In this document: positions 54,752 to 63,899 of the stretch, in pieces
How positions within the stretch are numbered: position 1 is the first letter of the stretch
How the letters are laid out: every line of letters starts with the position of its first letter
NCBI GenBank assembly: GCA_905479105.1
Contig: CAJQLE010000001.1
Coordinates: 124,001-188,000 of the forward strand
Source of the DNA: an uncultured Flavobacteriales bacterium
GTDB taxonomy: Bacteria > Bacteroidota > Bacteroidia > Flavobacteriales_G > Salibacteraceae
Reading direction: 5' to 3'
DNA length: 64,000 nucleotides
The notes under the pieces: generated by a model
Databases searched by the model: none
What the model was told of the DNA's origin: nothing
What the model saw: only the letters and a program-made list of their open reading frames with translations
Position numbers and translations under genes: made by a program

Positions 54752-56857
54752 ATGAAAAGAATACTTTACTCTTTAGTAGGTCTGTTTCTATTTGCTTCCA
54801 TAGCTTCTGCTCAGCAAAATGCATATCCGGTCCACGTTAAGGATTTTAAAAAGAACTATTCTGAAAACGATCAAGTCTTCAGATATAACAATGGAGCACA
54901 GCGTTTATCTAGCTATGACGATACCATTTGGTTTGATAGCTTTGACTCTGCATCTGTCTGGAACATTGACAACCAGCCAAGTGGTGGATGGCAAATCGCA
55001 TCTAACGTAGGTACTTGGTATTTCCCAGCTAACGCAGCAATTAACTCAACTACAGGAGGTAACTACGCGGTAATGGTACCGGATGATCCGAATAACGCAT
55101 CATCTACACTTCATAGAATTTCAACTGTAAATCCTATTGACATCTCAACGTATTCAAATCAAAATTTGGTTTTGTCTTATGAGAAATTTGGCGCTAGATT
55201 TTATGACACATTGAAAGTTGAAGTAAGTAACAATGGTGTTAACTGGACGACTCTAGATAACAATACAGACTTCCCGTTACTATCCACTGCCGGTGGAGGT
55301 GTTCTAGCTAACCCTACTTCAAGAGACTTATTTGTTCCTGTTAGTATTGTTAACGGAAGCGATCTATACATCCGATTCACTTGGGATGCTGATAGATCAG
55401 GTGTAGAAGGAATTGGTTATGGATATTTCATTGATGATATTGCATTGTTCAATGTCCCATCAAATGATTTGTCTATTGACAAAACAGCATTTTTTGAAAA
55501 TGTAGGATTCAGCTACGAATGGTACTACGGTGCAATGCCTATCCGTCAAGCTGCTGCAGATGAAATCACTTTCTCAGCTGTATATTCAAACATAGGATCT
55601 GCAGATCAAACAAATACTAAACTTGATGTTATTGTTTCTGGACAAGACAATCAAACATTCTCTTCTGCAACACAAGGTGTTTTGCTTGCTGGTGAAATTG
55701 CCGATGATACTGCCAAAACCACAACTCTTTACGGTCCTGACAACGGAGTTGGAACGTACACATTCACTTGGAATGTTGTAGGTGATAATGTAGATGACAT
55801 ACCTTCTAACAACATGTTTTCCGTAGATATGGATGTGACAGAAAATGAGTTCTCAATGACGCCACTTCCAGTATCAAGCGCAAATGTTTTAGGAAAAGGT
55901 GGAGCAGACGAGCCTTTTGTTATCACTCAAGAGTATATTTTCAATACTGAAGATACGATAACTTCAATGGGTATTGCTTTGGATCAAGAATGGACAGTTC
56001 AAGGAGCTAGCTTTCAACTCTCTGTTATAGATGAGAATGAAGTGCCTGTAACACAATCTTCCATTTATATCACAGACAATTCAATGATAACAGGTGATAT
56101 GGTTTATTTCCCTTTACCAGAAGCTATTATTCCTGCTGGTTTTTATGAAGCCAGAATTGAGGTTTTTGCTGAGTCATTATTCTTAGTTACCAGCCAGGAT
56201 CCATCGCATCTTCAAGCTGCACCTGGAGGTGGTTTTTACACAAGAACGCGTATTACTTATGGAGGTAATACATTTATTGAGGATCAAGCATACTTGACAA
56301 TTAGAACTAAAACTACTCCAAACTGTAATCCAAACGCAGAAGTATTAGGTGCTGTTTTTGATGTAAGCACTGCTGAACCTTTTGATGCTTCTATTGAAAT
56401 TTCTGATGTGAATGGTTTGAGTGGTACAATCTTCACTTATAGCTGGTCAGGACCAACAGGCTTTACTTCAGGCTCTATGAACATTGACGAATTAGCAGTG
56501 AAAGGTGACTACACATTGGTAGTAACTGACGCTGATGGTTGTACAGCAACAGGGGTATTTACTGTTGATGGAAACGTAAGTGTAGATGAACTTGCTAACG
56601 AAGCTGTTATCAATGTTTTCCCTAATCCATCTAACGGAAACTTCAATGTTAGTTTAGAGAACGCATCTGGCAATTATGATATCAACATTACTAATTCTTT
56701 GGGTCAAGTTGCTGCAAGCAGAAATGTAACAGTAAGTGGATCGAATCAAATCATTGAATTCAGTGATTTGAATCTTCCAACAGGTGTTTATACAGTTTCA
56801 GTAGCCAATACTGAGAATGTAAATACTCCAAGTATCTTCAAAGTAGTGGTTGAATAA
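54752..56857 (+). CDS. Large T9SS type A surface protein (choice-of-anchor type)
   Basis: A 701-residue secreted protein. The start is ATG 54752 (signal peptide MKRILYSLVGLFLFASIASAQ); the longer frame to 54725 starts TTG and is rejected. The mature N terminus has a jelly-roll type region with TIWFDSFDSASVWNIDN and WQIASNVGTWYF, like the N terminus of the neighbour at 51572. A single SprB-like unit (FTYSWSGPTGF, LVVTDADGC) precedes the T9SS type A signal FPNPSNGNFNVSLEN to FKVVVE. A strong terminator follows, so expression is probably well bounded. No enzyme motif is seen. Confidence 0.88.
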   Translation: MKRILYSLVGLFLFASIASAQQNAYPVHVKDFKKNYSENDQVFRYNNGAQRLSSYDDTIWFDSFDSASVWNIDNQPSGGWQIASNVGTWYFPANAAINSTTGGNYAVMVPDDPNNASSTLHRISTVNPIDISTYSNQNLVLSYEKFGARFYDTLKVEVSNNGVNWTTLDNNTDFPLLSTAGGGVLANPTSRDLFVPVSIVNGSDLYIRFTWDADRSGVEGIGYGYFIDDIALFNVPSNDLSIDKTAFFENVGFSYEWYYGAMPIRQAAADEITFSAVYSNIGSADQTNTKLDVIVSGQDNQTFSSATQGVLLAGEIADDTAKTTTLYGPDNGVGTYTFTWNVVGDNVDDIPSNNMFSVDMDVTENEFSMTPLPVSSANVLGKGGADEPFVITQEYIFNTEDTITSMGIALDQEWTVQGASFQLSVIDENEVPVTQSSIYITDNSMITGDMVYFPLPEAIIPAGFYEARIEVFAESLFLVTSQDPSHLQAAPGGGFYTRTRITYGGNTFIEDQAYLTIRTKTTPNCNPNAEVLGAVFDVSTAEPFDASIEISDVNGLSGTIFTYSWSGPTGFTSGSMNIDELAVKGDYTLVVTDADGCTATGVFTVDGNVSVDELANEAVINVFPNPSNGNFNVSLENASGNYDINITNSLGQVAASRNVTVSGSNQIIEFSDLNLPTGVYTVSVANTENVNTPSIFKVVVE

Positions 56858-56876
56858 TCACTTCTTTTCATAATAC

Positions 56877-56910
56877 AAAAAGCCCCGACCTAACTGGCCG
56901 GGGCTTTTTT
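56877..56910. terminator. Strong bidirectional terminator
   Basis: AAAAAGCCCCG (56877-56887), an A-C mismatch, two more G-C pairs, loop TAACT, and CGGGGCTTTTTTTT. It has A-runs before and T-runs after, so it serves the plus-strand gene at 54752 and the minus-strand gpmI, which converge here. Confidence 0.88.
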
Positions 56911-56931
56911 TTGTCTATTATTCTCGTTCTA

Positions 56932-58440
56932 CTAAATCAGTGATGAACCAGTCATTTCATGCGGAGCATTCACGCCAATTAATTTGAGTATTGACGGAGC
57001 TACATCGGCTAAAATACCATTAGACACACTGGACACTTGATCGCCAACAATGATGCAAGGAACCAGATTAGTTGTATGGGCAGTGTGAGGAGTTCCATTC
57101 GGCAAATAAGCTATATCTGCATTGCCATGATCAGCAATAATGATAAATGAATAGCCTTGCCTTTGTCCCTCTTCAAAAACCTTTCCTAGACATGTATCTG
57201 CAGTTTCCACAGCTTTGATGATCGCATCATAAACACCCGTATGACCAACCATATCAGGGTTAGCAAAATTCAAGCATATGAAATCTGGAGCTTTATTTTG
57301 CATGTTTTCAATAACTCGCTCAGTAATCTCCTTGGCACTCATTTCAGGTTGTAAGTCATATGTTGCCACCTTAGGTGATGCGACTACAATTCTTTCTTCA
57401 CCAGAAAAAGCTTCTTCTCTTCCTCCTGAAAAGAAAAATGTCACGTGCGGATATTTCTCTGTTTCCGCGATCCGTAATTGCTTTAATCCAGCGTTAGAAA
57501 CCACTTCTCCTAGAGTATTCACCAAATTGTCTTTTTCAAAAATTACGTGAACGTTTTTGAATGTTTCATCATATCTGGTCATGGTAACATAGTAAAGCGG
57601 AATCGTTTTCATTCCAACCTCTGGAAAATCTTGCTGCGTTATGGCCGTTGTAATCTGTCGGCAACGATCTGTTCTGAAATTGAAGCACAGCAAAACATCG
57701 CCTTCATTGACTCTTCCTTCTTTGGATTCGATGACACTCGCCTTAAAAAACTCATCGGTGATATTCTCTTCATAATTGCTTTTGCACCGTTCTGTAAAGT
57801 TGGATGTCGTTTGGCCTTTTCCATGAATCAAAAGATCATAAGCGTCTTTTATACGCTCCCATCTTTTATCGCGGTCCATGGCATAGTACCTTCCGATCAT
57901 GGAAACCAACTTCGCCTTCTTTCCATCAAGTTCTTTTTCCAACTCAGAAATAGCATCCACCGCATTTCGTGGAGCCGTATCACGACCGTCAGTAAAGGCA
58001 TGAACAAATACATTATTCACCGAAGATGTTTCCAAAATTCGCACTAATGCATGCAAATGATCTTGGTTGGAATGCACTCCACCTCTGCTCACCAATCCCA
58101 TTAAATGAACCGCAACATTGTTTTTCTCGGCATGCTGAATAGCGTCTTTCAAAGCCTGCATTTCAGCAAATTCGCCAGAATCAACAGATCGATTAATCTT
58201 CAACAAATCTTGATAAACAATTCTTCCAGCACCAATATTGAGATGACCTACTTCACTGTTTCCCATTTGGCCGTGCGGAAGACCAACATGCTCACCAAAA
58301 GTTTTCAAAGTTCCATGTGGGTACTTGCTCATCAAACCGTCAAAGACTGGAGTTTTAGCGCTGGTAATAGCATCGGCTCTTGACCCGTCTCCAATTCCCC
58401 ATCCATCCAAAATGATTAATGCTGCCTTCTTCTTATCCAT
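56932..58440 (-). CDS. gpmI: 2,3-bisphosphoglycerate-independent phosphoglycerate mutase GpmI
   Basis: Two-metal (usually Mn) glycolytic enzyme interconverting 3- and 2-phosphoglycerate. It has LIILDGWGIGDGS at the N terminus, the phosphoserine site Ser62 in GQMGNSEVGHLN, GVHSNQDHLHALV, the metal sites in ADHGNAD near the C terminus, and TPHTAHTTNLVP. The 502-residue length is standard. It is downstream of the histidine kinase by six bases and so in the same transcript. Confidence 0.96.
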   Translation of the reverse strand: MDKKKAALIILDGWGIGDGSRADAITSAKTPVFDGLMSKYPHGTLKTFGEHVGLPHGQMGNSEVGHLNIGAGRIVYQDLLKINRSVDSGEFAEMQALKDAIQHAEKNNVAVHLMGLVSRGGVHSNQDHLHALVRILETSSVNNVFVHAFTDGRDTAPRNAVDAISELEKELDGKKAKLVSMIGRYYAMDRDKRWERIKDAYDLLIHGKGQTTSNFTERCKSNYEENITDEFFKASVIESKEGRVNEGDVLLCFNFRTDRCRQITTAITQQDFPEVGMKTIPLYYVTMTRYDETFKNVHVIFEKDNLVNTLGEVVSNAGLKQLRIAETEKYPHVTFFFSGGREEAFSGEERIVVASPKVATYDLQPEMSAKEITERVIENMQNKAPDFICLNFANPDMVGHTGVYDAIIKAVETADTCLGKVFEEGQRQGYSFIIIADHGNADIAYLPNGTPHTAHTTNLVPCIIVGDQVSSVSNGILADVAPSILKLIGVNAPHEMTGSSLI

Positions 58441-58446
58441 TTCCTA

Positions 58447-59394
58447 TTAATTGAATTTCAAGCTAAATATTGTGCCTTTTGGAGAGTTGTCTTGAATACT
58501 CAATTGAGCACCATGCAGCTCAACAAGAGATTGCACTAAGTACAATCCTAGACCACTGCCCTTTTGGCTGCGTGTTTCCTCATTCCCCATTCTATAAAAC
58601 TTTTTAGTGACGCGCTCTCGCTCCAATTTTGGAATCCCTGGTCCAGCATCTAATACATCAAGCACCAAACTACTTTTTTGCTTCTGTGCTCTAATGCTCA
58701 CATCAGTTCCAGGAGCATATTTCAAGGCATTCTCTATCAAATTACTAATGATCGTCTCAAATGCACTTTTATCTGCGCTCAACACCAAACCTTCTTGGCA
58801 ATCTATTATCAGTCTATTATGTGATTTCTCAGCCAATGAATCAAAACGCTTTGAAATTGAGCTTAGATGTTCTTTCAAATCCAGTTCCTCATAAAATATT
58901 TCAAGGTTTCCGCCATCAAGTCTTGATGCCAATAAAAGATTAGAAACCAATAATTCTAGACGGTGGGCTGAGCTCAAAGCACCATCCAACATCTGAAAAC
59001 GCTGGTCTGCATCCATCTCTCTTTTGCTGAGGGTTTGGAGGTTTAGCTTAATAGAGGCAATAGGAGAATTGAACTCATGTGTGGTTGCCAAAATGAAATT
59101 TCGTTCTTGAAGTGCAAGGCGCTGCTGGCGAATAATTGATTTTCTAATAAAGAATGCACCAATTAGAAGTAATGAAAGGAAAACACTTCCTTCACCCAAA
59201 ATCATCCAAAGTTTATTTTGAAGACCAGATGGGGCTTCGGACATGGCTTCACCACCAATTGAGATCAACCGCTCATTGGCATTGAAAATTTCGCGGTTAA
59301 GATCATAAATCAGATATGCCCACCATGAAAACTGGGCAAAGACATACCCCAATAAAACATAGAGCAATAAAACGACTTTTGGCGTTTTCTTCAT
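58447..59394 (-). CDS. Membrane sensor histidine kinase (orphan)
   Basis: A 315-residue kinase. Two membrane helices (about 8-25 and 68-84) flank a short periplasmic loop of about 40 residues. The HisKA box is ATTHEFNSPIASIK with phosphoacceptor His106. The catalytic HATPase_c domain has N-box LIENALKYAP, G1 DAGPGIP and G2 GSGLGLYLVQSL. No response regulator is adjacent, so the partner is elsewhere. The open frame runs on to 59532 through the terminator and part of the tRNA; that part is rejected. A promoter box four bases above the ATG supports 59394. Confidence 0.93.
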   Translation of the reverse strand: MKKTPKVVLLLYVLLGYVFAQFSWWAYLIYDLNREIFNANERLISIGGEAMSEAPSGLQNKLWMILGEGSVFLSLLLIGAFFIRKSIIRQQRLALQERNFILATTHEFNSPIASIKLNLQTLSKREMDADQRFQMLDGALSSAHRLELLVSNLLLASRLDGGNLEIFYEELDLKEHLSSISKRFDSLAEKSHNRLIIDCQEGLVLSADKSAFETIISNLIENALKYAPGTDVSIRAQKQKSSLVLDVLDAGPGIPKLERERVTKKFYRMGNEETRSQKGSGLGLYLVQSLVELHGAQLSIQDNSPKGTIFSLKFN

Positions 59395-59398
59395 GCAG

Positions 59399-59406
59399 CA
59401 AAGGTA
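59399..59406 (-). promoter_or_regulatory. -7 box of the histidine kinase-gpmI operon
   Basis: TACCTTTG on the minus strand matches TAnnTTTG exactly and is followed after four bases (CTGC) by the ATG, again implying a leaderless mRNA. No -33 box of standard form is visible. Confidence 0.55.
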
Positions 59407-59470
59407 TCCACAAGATCTTTTAGTCGCTTTGAAATCACAAAGTAGAAACGGTTCAAATGCTAAAAACAAA

Positions 59471-59496
59471 AAAGGCGACCCAAATGGATCGCCTTT
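59471..59496 (-). terminator. Terminator of tRNA-Phe
   Basis: On the minus strand AAAGGCGA, a 10-base loop, TCGCCTTT and then TTT: an 8-base perfect stem with a T-run five bases past the tRNA. It isolates the tRNA from the kinase operon. Confidence 0.85.
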
Positions 59497-59500
59497 AAAG

Positions 59501-59573
59501 TGGTGCGGGAGGGAATCGAACCCCCGACACAAGGATTTTCAGTCCTTTGCTCTACCGACTGAGCTACCGCACC
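59501..59573 (-). tRNA. tRNA-Phe (GAA)
   Basis: A 73-base cloverleaf. Acceptor GGTGCGG pairs with CCGCACC, the D-arm is GCTC/GAGC, the anticodon arm AAGGA/TCCTT carries the loop CTGAAAA with anticodon GAA, and the T-arm GGGGG/CCCTC has the loop TTCGATT. The CCA end is not encoded. It has its own promoter (59619-59647) and terminator (59471-59496). Confidence 0.97.
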
Positions 59574-59618
59574 GCTAGAATTTTTTAACCTTGCATTCTC
59601 TTTTAGAAGAACGGGCGG

Positions 59619-59647
59619 CAAAAGTAGAAATTTATCAAAATCACCAA
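59619..59647 (-). promoter_or_regulatory. Promoter of tRNA-Phe
   Basis: On the minus strand TTG (59647 to 59645), an 18-base spacer and TACTTTTG (59626 to 59619), matching the consensus. The tRNA starts 45 bases after the -7 box. Confidence 0.7.
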
Positions 59648-59664
59648 CATTTTATTCATAGAAA

Positions 59665-60399
59665 TTGAAACTGATTGTTGACATAGGGAATTCAAGGACA
59701 AAATTGGGTCTTTTTTCAGACAGTGATTTGATAAGTTCATCAGTGCTATCAACCATTCCAGAAAAGAATGATCTTAAAACGTTCTGCGCTGGAAATCCTA
59801 TCGAGGCCATAGCTATTTCCAGTGTTGGAGAAGATGTCTCCAAAAAAATTGGGTCTTGGTTTCCAAAAACCTTCATCCTTTTAATCGATTCCATTACACC
59901 GATTCCGATCAAAACTAATTACAAAACACCAAACACCTTGGGTATTGATCGTATTTGTGGAATGGTAGCTGGAAACAAATATTTTCCTGAGAACACCGTT
60001 TTAGTGATCGACATGGGCACCTGCATCACGTATGATTTGATCGATTCAAATAAAACACACTTGGGTGGAGGTATCTCTCCAGGTTATAAAATGCGATTGG
60101 ACGCAATGCACGAATTCACAGCGCGCTTACCCAAAGTTGATCCTAAACAAGAAATTCCTGAACTAGGAACAACTACAAATGAATCCCTTTTATTCGGTGC
60201 AGGTCAAGGAATGAAGTCAGAGATAGACGGCATTATAGCCTTCTTTTCCGCAAAACATCAAAACCTTAAAGTAATTTTAACAGGCGGAAATCATTTGATG
60301 GTTGAGCAACGCGTTGAAAATGCCATTTTTGCAGCCCCAAATTTGATTCTAGAAGGAATAAACTCTATCCTTCTATACAATGAAAAATTAAATGATTAA
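59665..60399 (+). CDS. coaX: Type III pantothenate kinase CoaX
   Basis: First step of coenzyme A synthesis: ATP-dependent phosphorylation of pantothenate by the ASKHA-fold enzyme. It has LIVDIGNSRTKLGLF, the motif TLGIDRICGMVAGN, VLVIDMGTCITYDLI and GGGISPGYKMRLDAMHEFTARLP. The 244-residue length is usual. The start is TTG 59665; no ATG is available before the nucleotide-binding motif. It overlaps the next gene by eight bases and leads the envelope operon. Confidence 0.95.
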   Translation: MKLIVDIGNSRTKLGLFSDSDLISSSVLSTIPEKNDLKTFCAGNPIEAIAISSVGEDVSKKIGSWFPKTFILLIDSITPIPIKTNYKTPNTLGIDRICGMVAGNKYFPENTVLVIDMGTCITYDLIDSNKTHLGGGISPGYKMRLDAMHEFTARLPKVDPKQEIPELGTTTNESLLFGAGQGMKSEIDGIIAFFSAKHQNLKVILTGGNHLMVEQRVENAIFAAPNLILEGINSILLYNEKLND

Positions 60400-61729
60400 G
60401 CGTTTACTCTTTCTTCTTCTCATTTGCCTGAACCAAGGTGTATCCGCGCAAACCAACACAAGATCGCCATACTCAATATATGGATTGGGCGATAACGTGC
60501 ATTCCTCTTTGGCAGCTCAATCTTCAATGGGTGGAACAAGTCTTGCCATGTTGAGCACTCAAAACATCAACATTAACAACCCTGCTGCGCTCGTCTTTGT
60601 TAATCGACCAACTTTCAACTTCGACATTAAAAATGAATTTTTAACCTTAAACAATGGGGGTACTAGCGAAACAAGTTCATTATTTTCCATTGAAAATTTC
60701 TCTTTCGCTTTCCCTCTTGTGATCAACCCCAAACGCAAACGCAAAGGTGCTTTCACTTTCGGGTTAACTCCTTATGCTCGTCAAGGCTATGATGTGGCGT
60801 CATATCAGACTGTCGAAGATTTAGGTGAAATTCAATATCGTTTTTTAGGTGAAGGAGGCATAAACTCCGCTTTTTTAGCAGCCGGATACGATATACTTTC
60901 TGACTCAGGAAGAGTAAACACTTTGTCGATCGGTGCAACAGGGTCCTATGTTTTTGGATCAATCCAAAATGAAAGAATAACCATAATAGATAGCGCGTTT
61001 AATGGCTCTGGATCAAATCTATATAGAGGAGAAAATCATGAAATTAGTGCCGCTGACTTCAAACTAGGGCTTCTCTACACACGAAGACTGTTTTGGAATA
61101 AAAACACTCCTAACGCCATAAACGGAAGCTTTTCAGTTGGAGCATTTTATAAGCCATCGGTTTCAATGAATACGTTTTCTGACGATGTTGCATATACCTT
61201 CATCAATGATTACAACTCGCCCACAATTGTAGATACGGTAGCATTCTCTAGTTCGAACATTCCAACCATAGCAGCATCATCTTTCGGGCTTGGTTTTGGG
61301 TTTATATATGATGGTCGCCTAAGCCTAGGACTTGACCTTAAATCAACCCGATGGTCAGAGTTGTCAATAGCTGGAGTAAATCAAGGGTTAAATGATGAAT
61401 TCAGGGCTTCTTTGGGCATTGAATACATTCCAGACCCGACTTCATACAAGCAATTACTAAAGGTAATGCGATACCGCGCTGGTTTCAGCTATGAACAAAC
61501 AAGGCTTAATGTTTCAGGAGTTCAACCAACAAGAATTGGATTCACTGCTGGACTTGGAGTTCCTATAATTGCATCAAAATCTACTTCAGTTTTCAATATT
61601 GGCACTGAATATGCTATTAGATCAGGTGCGGGCCTTCCTGTAATCGAAAATTATGTAAACATTTTCATTGGATTAACCTTTACACCTAATCAATACGACA
61701 GGTGGTTTGCTAAACAGAAATATGATTGA
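60392..61729 (+). CDS. Outer-membrane beta-barrel-like protein
   Basis: A 445-residue protein with signal peptide MIKRLLFLLLICLNQGVSAQ. The mature part begins RSPYSIYGLGDNVH, then STQNININNPAALVF and repeated alternating strands, like the outer-membrane protein placed next to coaX and lptC in other Bacteroidota. It has features of FadL- or PorV-type barrels but no clear motif of either. A role in outer-membrane biogenesis is inferred from its operon. Confidence 0.78.
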   Translation: MIKRLLFLLLICLNQGVSAQTNTRSPYSIYGLGDNVHSSLAAQSSMGGTSLAMLSTQNININNPAALVFVNRPTFNFDIKNEFLTLNNGGTSETSSLFSIENFSFAFPLVINPKRKRKGAFTFGLTPYARQGYDVASYQTVEDLGEIQYRFLGEGGINSAFLAAGYDILSDSGRVNTLSIGATGSYVFGSIQNERITIIDSAFNGSGSNLYRGENHEISAADFKLGLLYTRRLFWNKNTPNAINGSFSVGAFYKPSVSMNTFSDDVAYTFINDYNSPTIVDTVAFSSSNIPTIAASSFGLGFGFIYDGRLSLGLDLKSTRWSELSIAGVNQGLNDEFRASLGIEYIPDPTSYKQLLKVMRYRAGFSYEQTRLNVSGVQPTRIGFTAGLGVPIIASKSTSVFNIGTEYAIRSGAGLPVIENYVNIFIGLTFTPNQYDRWFAKQKYD

Positions 61730-61745
61730 TATTAATTTGAATTTT

Positions 61746-63065
61746 ATGAGACGTTTTTTGATGACCTTGATGGCTTTTGGTCTTTTAAGCCAAGTGAGTT
61801 TTGCTCAATTGAGAACTTACACAAACAATGCTGAGGACAGTATGATGTGTGTTCAGAATCTGTCACTCTATATTGAATACTTTAAGCAAGACAATTATAA
61901 CGATGCGATAGTTGGCTGGAGAGAGGCTGCGAAAGTTTGTCCGAAAGCAACGGAATCATTGTGGACTAATGGAATAAAAATCTACGAAGAACTAGCGGAA
62001 AAGGAAAACGATATAGCTAAAAAAGTTAGCCTAATCGATACAATGATTTGGGCTTACGATCAGCGTATCGAGCATTTTGGCAAGGAAGGATACGTTCTTG
62101 GAAGAAAAGGCTCAGACCTTTTGAAATATAAAAAGAACAACCCTGAACTAGCGTTTGCAGCTTTGTCAAAATCTTTGGAACTTCAGGGAAATGAAATGGA
62201 GGCAGGAGCCAGTATTTATTTGTACAAGTCTGCTTATGACATGTTCAAAGATGGCAACGGTGAAAAGGCAGTACTCTTTGATCTATACTCATCATTAGGA
62301 GATGTAGTTGATTACAACCTTCAAAACCAGACAAGCGAGCGAATGAAAGCTGCCTATCAATCAGCACAAGACAACATCGACAAGATGTTTGGATCTGTTG
62401 CAGAGTGCCCTGATCTTATTGAGATTTACTCGTCAAAATTTAAAGCGACACCTAATGATGAGAAGCTATTGCGTCAAATCTTGAAGGTGATGGATAAAAG
62501 AGATTGCACAGAAGAAAATCTCTACTTGCAAGTGGCTGAAGAACTTTATGCTATCGATCCAAGCCCAGAAGCGAGTTACGCCATTGCTAATGGATATGCC
62601 AAAAAGAAAAATTATAGCACAGCAAGTGAATACTATGGCAAGACAATAGAATCGACTGATGACAATGTTTTAAAAATGAAGGCTCTTGAGAAAGGAGCGC
62701 GCACAGCCATCGCCATGGGTCAAGGTCAAAAAGCAAAATCATTAGCAACCAAAATGCTAGCAATTAATGCAAATAGCGGTGATGCTTACATCATCATAGG
62801 CGATGCATACATCGCAGGAAAAAGCGATTGTGGCGGAAATGATTGCTCCGCAAGAGCAATTTACTGGGCTGCTGTGGACAAATACGCCAGGGCTAAATCT
62901 GTTGACCCAAGTGTTTCTGAAGAAGCTCAGAAAAAAATCAATATTTACACCGAGCAGTTCCCTAAGAAAGAAGACTGTTTCTTTCATGGAATTAATGAAG
63001 GAACAACATTTAAATTTGATTGCTGGATTGGTGAGTCAACCACCGTTCGTACAAGATCAAACTAA
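61746..63065 (+). CDS. Secreted TPR-like protein
   Basis: A 439-residue protein with signal peptide MRRFLMTLMAFGLLSQVSFAQ and many helix-turn-helix segments of tetratricopeptide type, such as NYNDAIVGWREAAKVCPKA and ASEYYGKTIESTDD. Such proteins scaffold periplasmic complexes. The frame reaches 61707; I use ATG 61746, which gives a clean signal. It starts 16 bases after the outer-membrane gene. A function in LPS or lipoprotein export is suggested only by its place before lptC. Confidence 0.82.
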   Translation: MRRFLMTLMAFGLLSQVSFAQLRTYTNNAEDSMMCVQNLSLYIEYFKQDNYNDAIVGWREAAKVCPKATESLWTNGIKIYEELAEKENDIAKKVSLIDTMIWAYDQRIEHFGKEGYVLGRKGSDLLKYKKNNPELAFAALSKSLELQGNEMEAGASIYLYKSAYDMFKDGNGEKAVLFDLYSSLGDVVDYNLQNQTSERMKAAYQSAQDNIDKMFGSVAECPDLIEIYSSKFKATPNDEKLLRQILKVMDKRDCTEENLYLQVAEELYAIDPSPEASYAIANGYAKKKNYSTASEYYGKTIESTDDNVLKMKALEKGARTAIAMGQGQKAKSLATKMLAINANSGDAYIIIGDAYIAGKSDCGGNDCSARAIYWAAVDKYARAKSVDPSVSEEAQKKINIYTEQFPKKEDCFFHGINEGTTFKFDCWIGESTTVRTRSN

Positions 63066-63653
63066 TTGAATACCAGATTTTCAAATACAAAGTTTTTCAT
63101 CCCGATCATTTTCATGATCGGGATGCTTGTTTCTAGCTGTGAAAACAATATTGAAGATGTAAATCGATTGACAAACTTCGAAGAGCTTCCACTTCAAACT
63201 ATCTACGAATCAAAAATCACATATACTGATTCCGGCAGGGTGCATCTCATCATAGAAGCTGGTAAAATCGACCGTTTCCCAGCAGGAGAAGAGCCCTATG
63301 ATGAATTCAACAACGGAATTCGAGTTCTATCATTCAATAAAAAAGGCGAATTGGAGTCCGAGATTACAGCAGATAGAGCCACAAATTTCCCAAAACGAGA
63401 TTTTATGGTTGCCAAAGACAGTGTGGTATTGAAAGACAAAGAGGGTAAAATGCTCAATACAGAACTGCTAAATTGGGACAACACTACCAATAAAATCTAT
63501 ACCGATAAGTTTGTAAAAATCACTACCCCTTCAGAAATTCTCTACGGAGATGGATTAGAGGCGGAGCAAGATTTTTCGAGGTATGAAATTAAAAATATCA
63601 AGGGGAGAATTAAAATTGACGAAAGTGCAGACAGCACTTTGCAAACTGAGTAA
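63066..63653 (+). CDS. lptC: LPS export protein LptC (lipoprotein form)
   Basis: A 195-residue protein with lipobox VSSC and Cys25, then a beta-jellyroll of the LptC/OstA type (LVSSCENNIEDVNRLTNFE, ITYTDSGRVHLIIEAGKI, SEITADRATNFPKRDFMVAKDSVVLKD, KIYTDKFVKITTPSEILYGDGLEAEQDF). LptC links LptBFG to LptA in carrying LPS across the periplasm. The start is TTG 63066, directly on the previous stop. In E. coli it is anchored by a helix; a lipoprotein anchor is usual in Bacteroidota. Confidence 0.92.
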   Translation: MNTRFSNTKFFIPIIFMIGMLVSSCENNIEDVNRLTNFEELPLQTIYESKITYTDSGRVHLIIEAGKIDRFPAGEEPYDEFNNGIRVLSFNKKGELESEITADRATNFPKRDFMVAKDSVVLKDKEGKMLNTELLNWDNTTNKIYTDKFVKITTPSEILYGDGLEAEQDFSRYEIKNIKGRIKIDESADSTLQTE

Positions 63654-63666
63654 AACAAGCGCTTAG

Positions 63667-63870
63667 ATGAAGAAGTACAATATTTTTATGGAGAAGTTCT
63701 GGATGATCATTGCGATTGTCAGCTTCGTTTATGGCGTATATAGTGTTGGAAAGTTTGGCCTATTAGAGGCAGGACTTTATTTGCTCATGCCATTAATTGC
63801 CGGCACTCTTTTCTATCTTCGCTATTATACTCGAAAGAGAATGGAAAAAGAAAATGATCAAGATTCATAG
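63667..63870 (+). CDS. Small membrane protein of unknown function
   Basis: A 67-residue protein with two hydrophobic helices (about 11-28 and 33-51) and a basic, charged C terminus (YYTRKRMEKENDQDS). It lies 13 bases after lptC, in the same operon. I know no function for it; its position suggests a helper of the envelope genes. Confidence 0.7.
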   Translation: MKKYNIFMEKFWMIIAIVSFVYGVYSVGKFGLLEAGLYLLMPLIAGTLFYLRYYTRKRMEKENDQDS

Positions 63871-63899
63871 TCTATTCTTTATTTGATTTATCCTTTTCG

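Noticed and set aside
59395-59573. N-terminal extension of the histidine kinase through the tRNA region, and the matching plus-strand frame at 59393-59578
   Set aside because: The minus-strand frame covers the tRNA terminator and part of the tRNA-Phe gene; its translation is the usual nonsense seen from tRNA DNA. A promoter box also lies just above ATG 59394.
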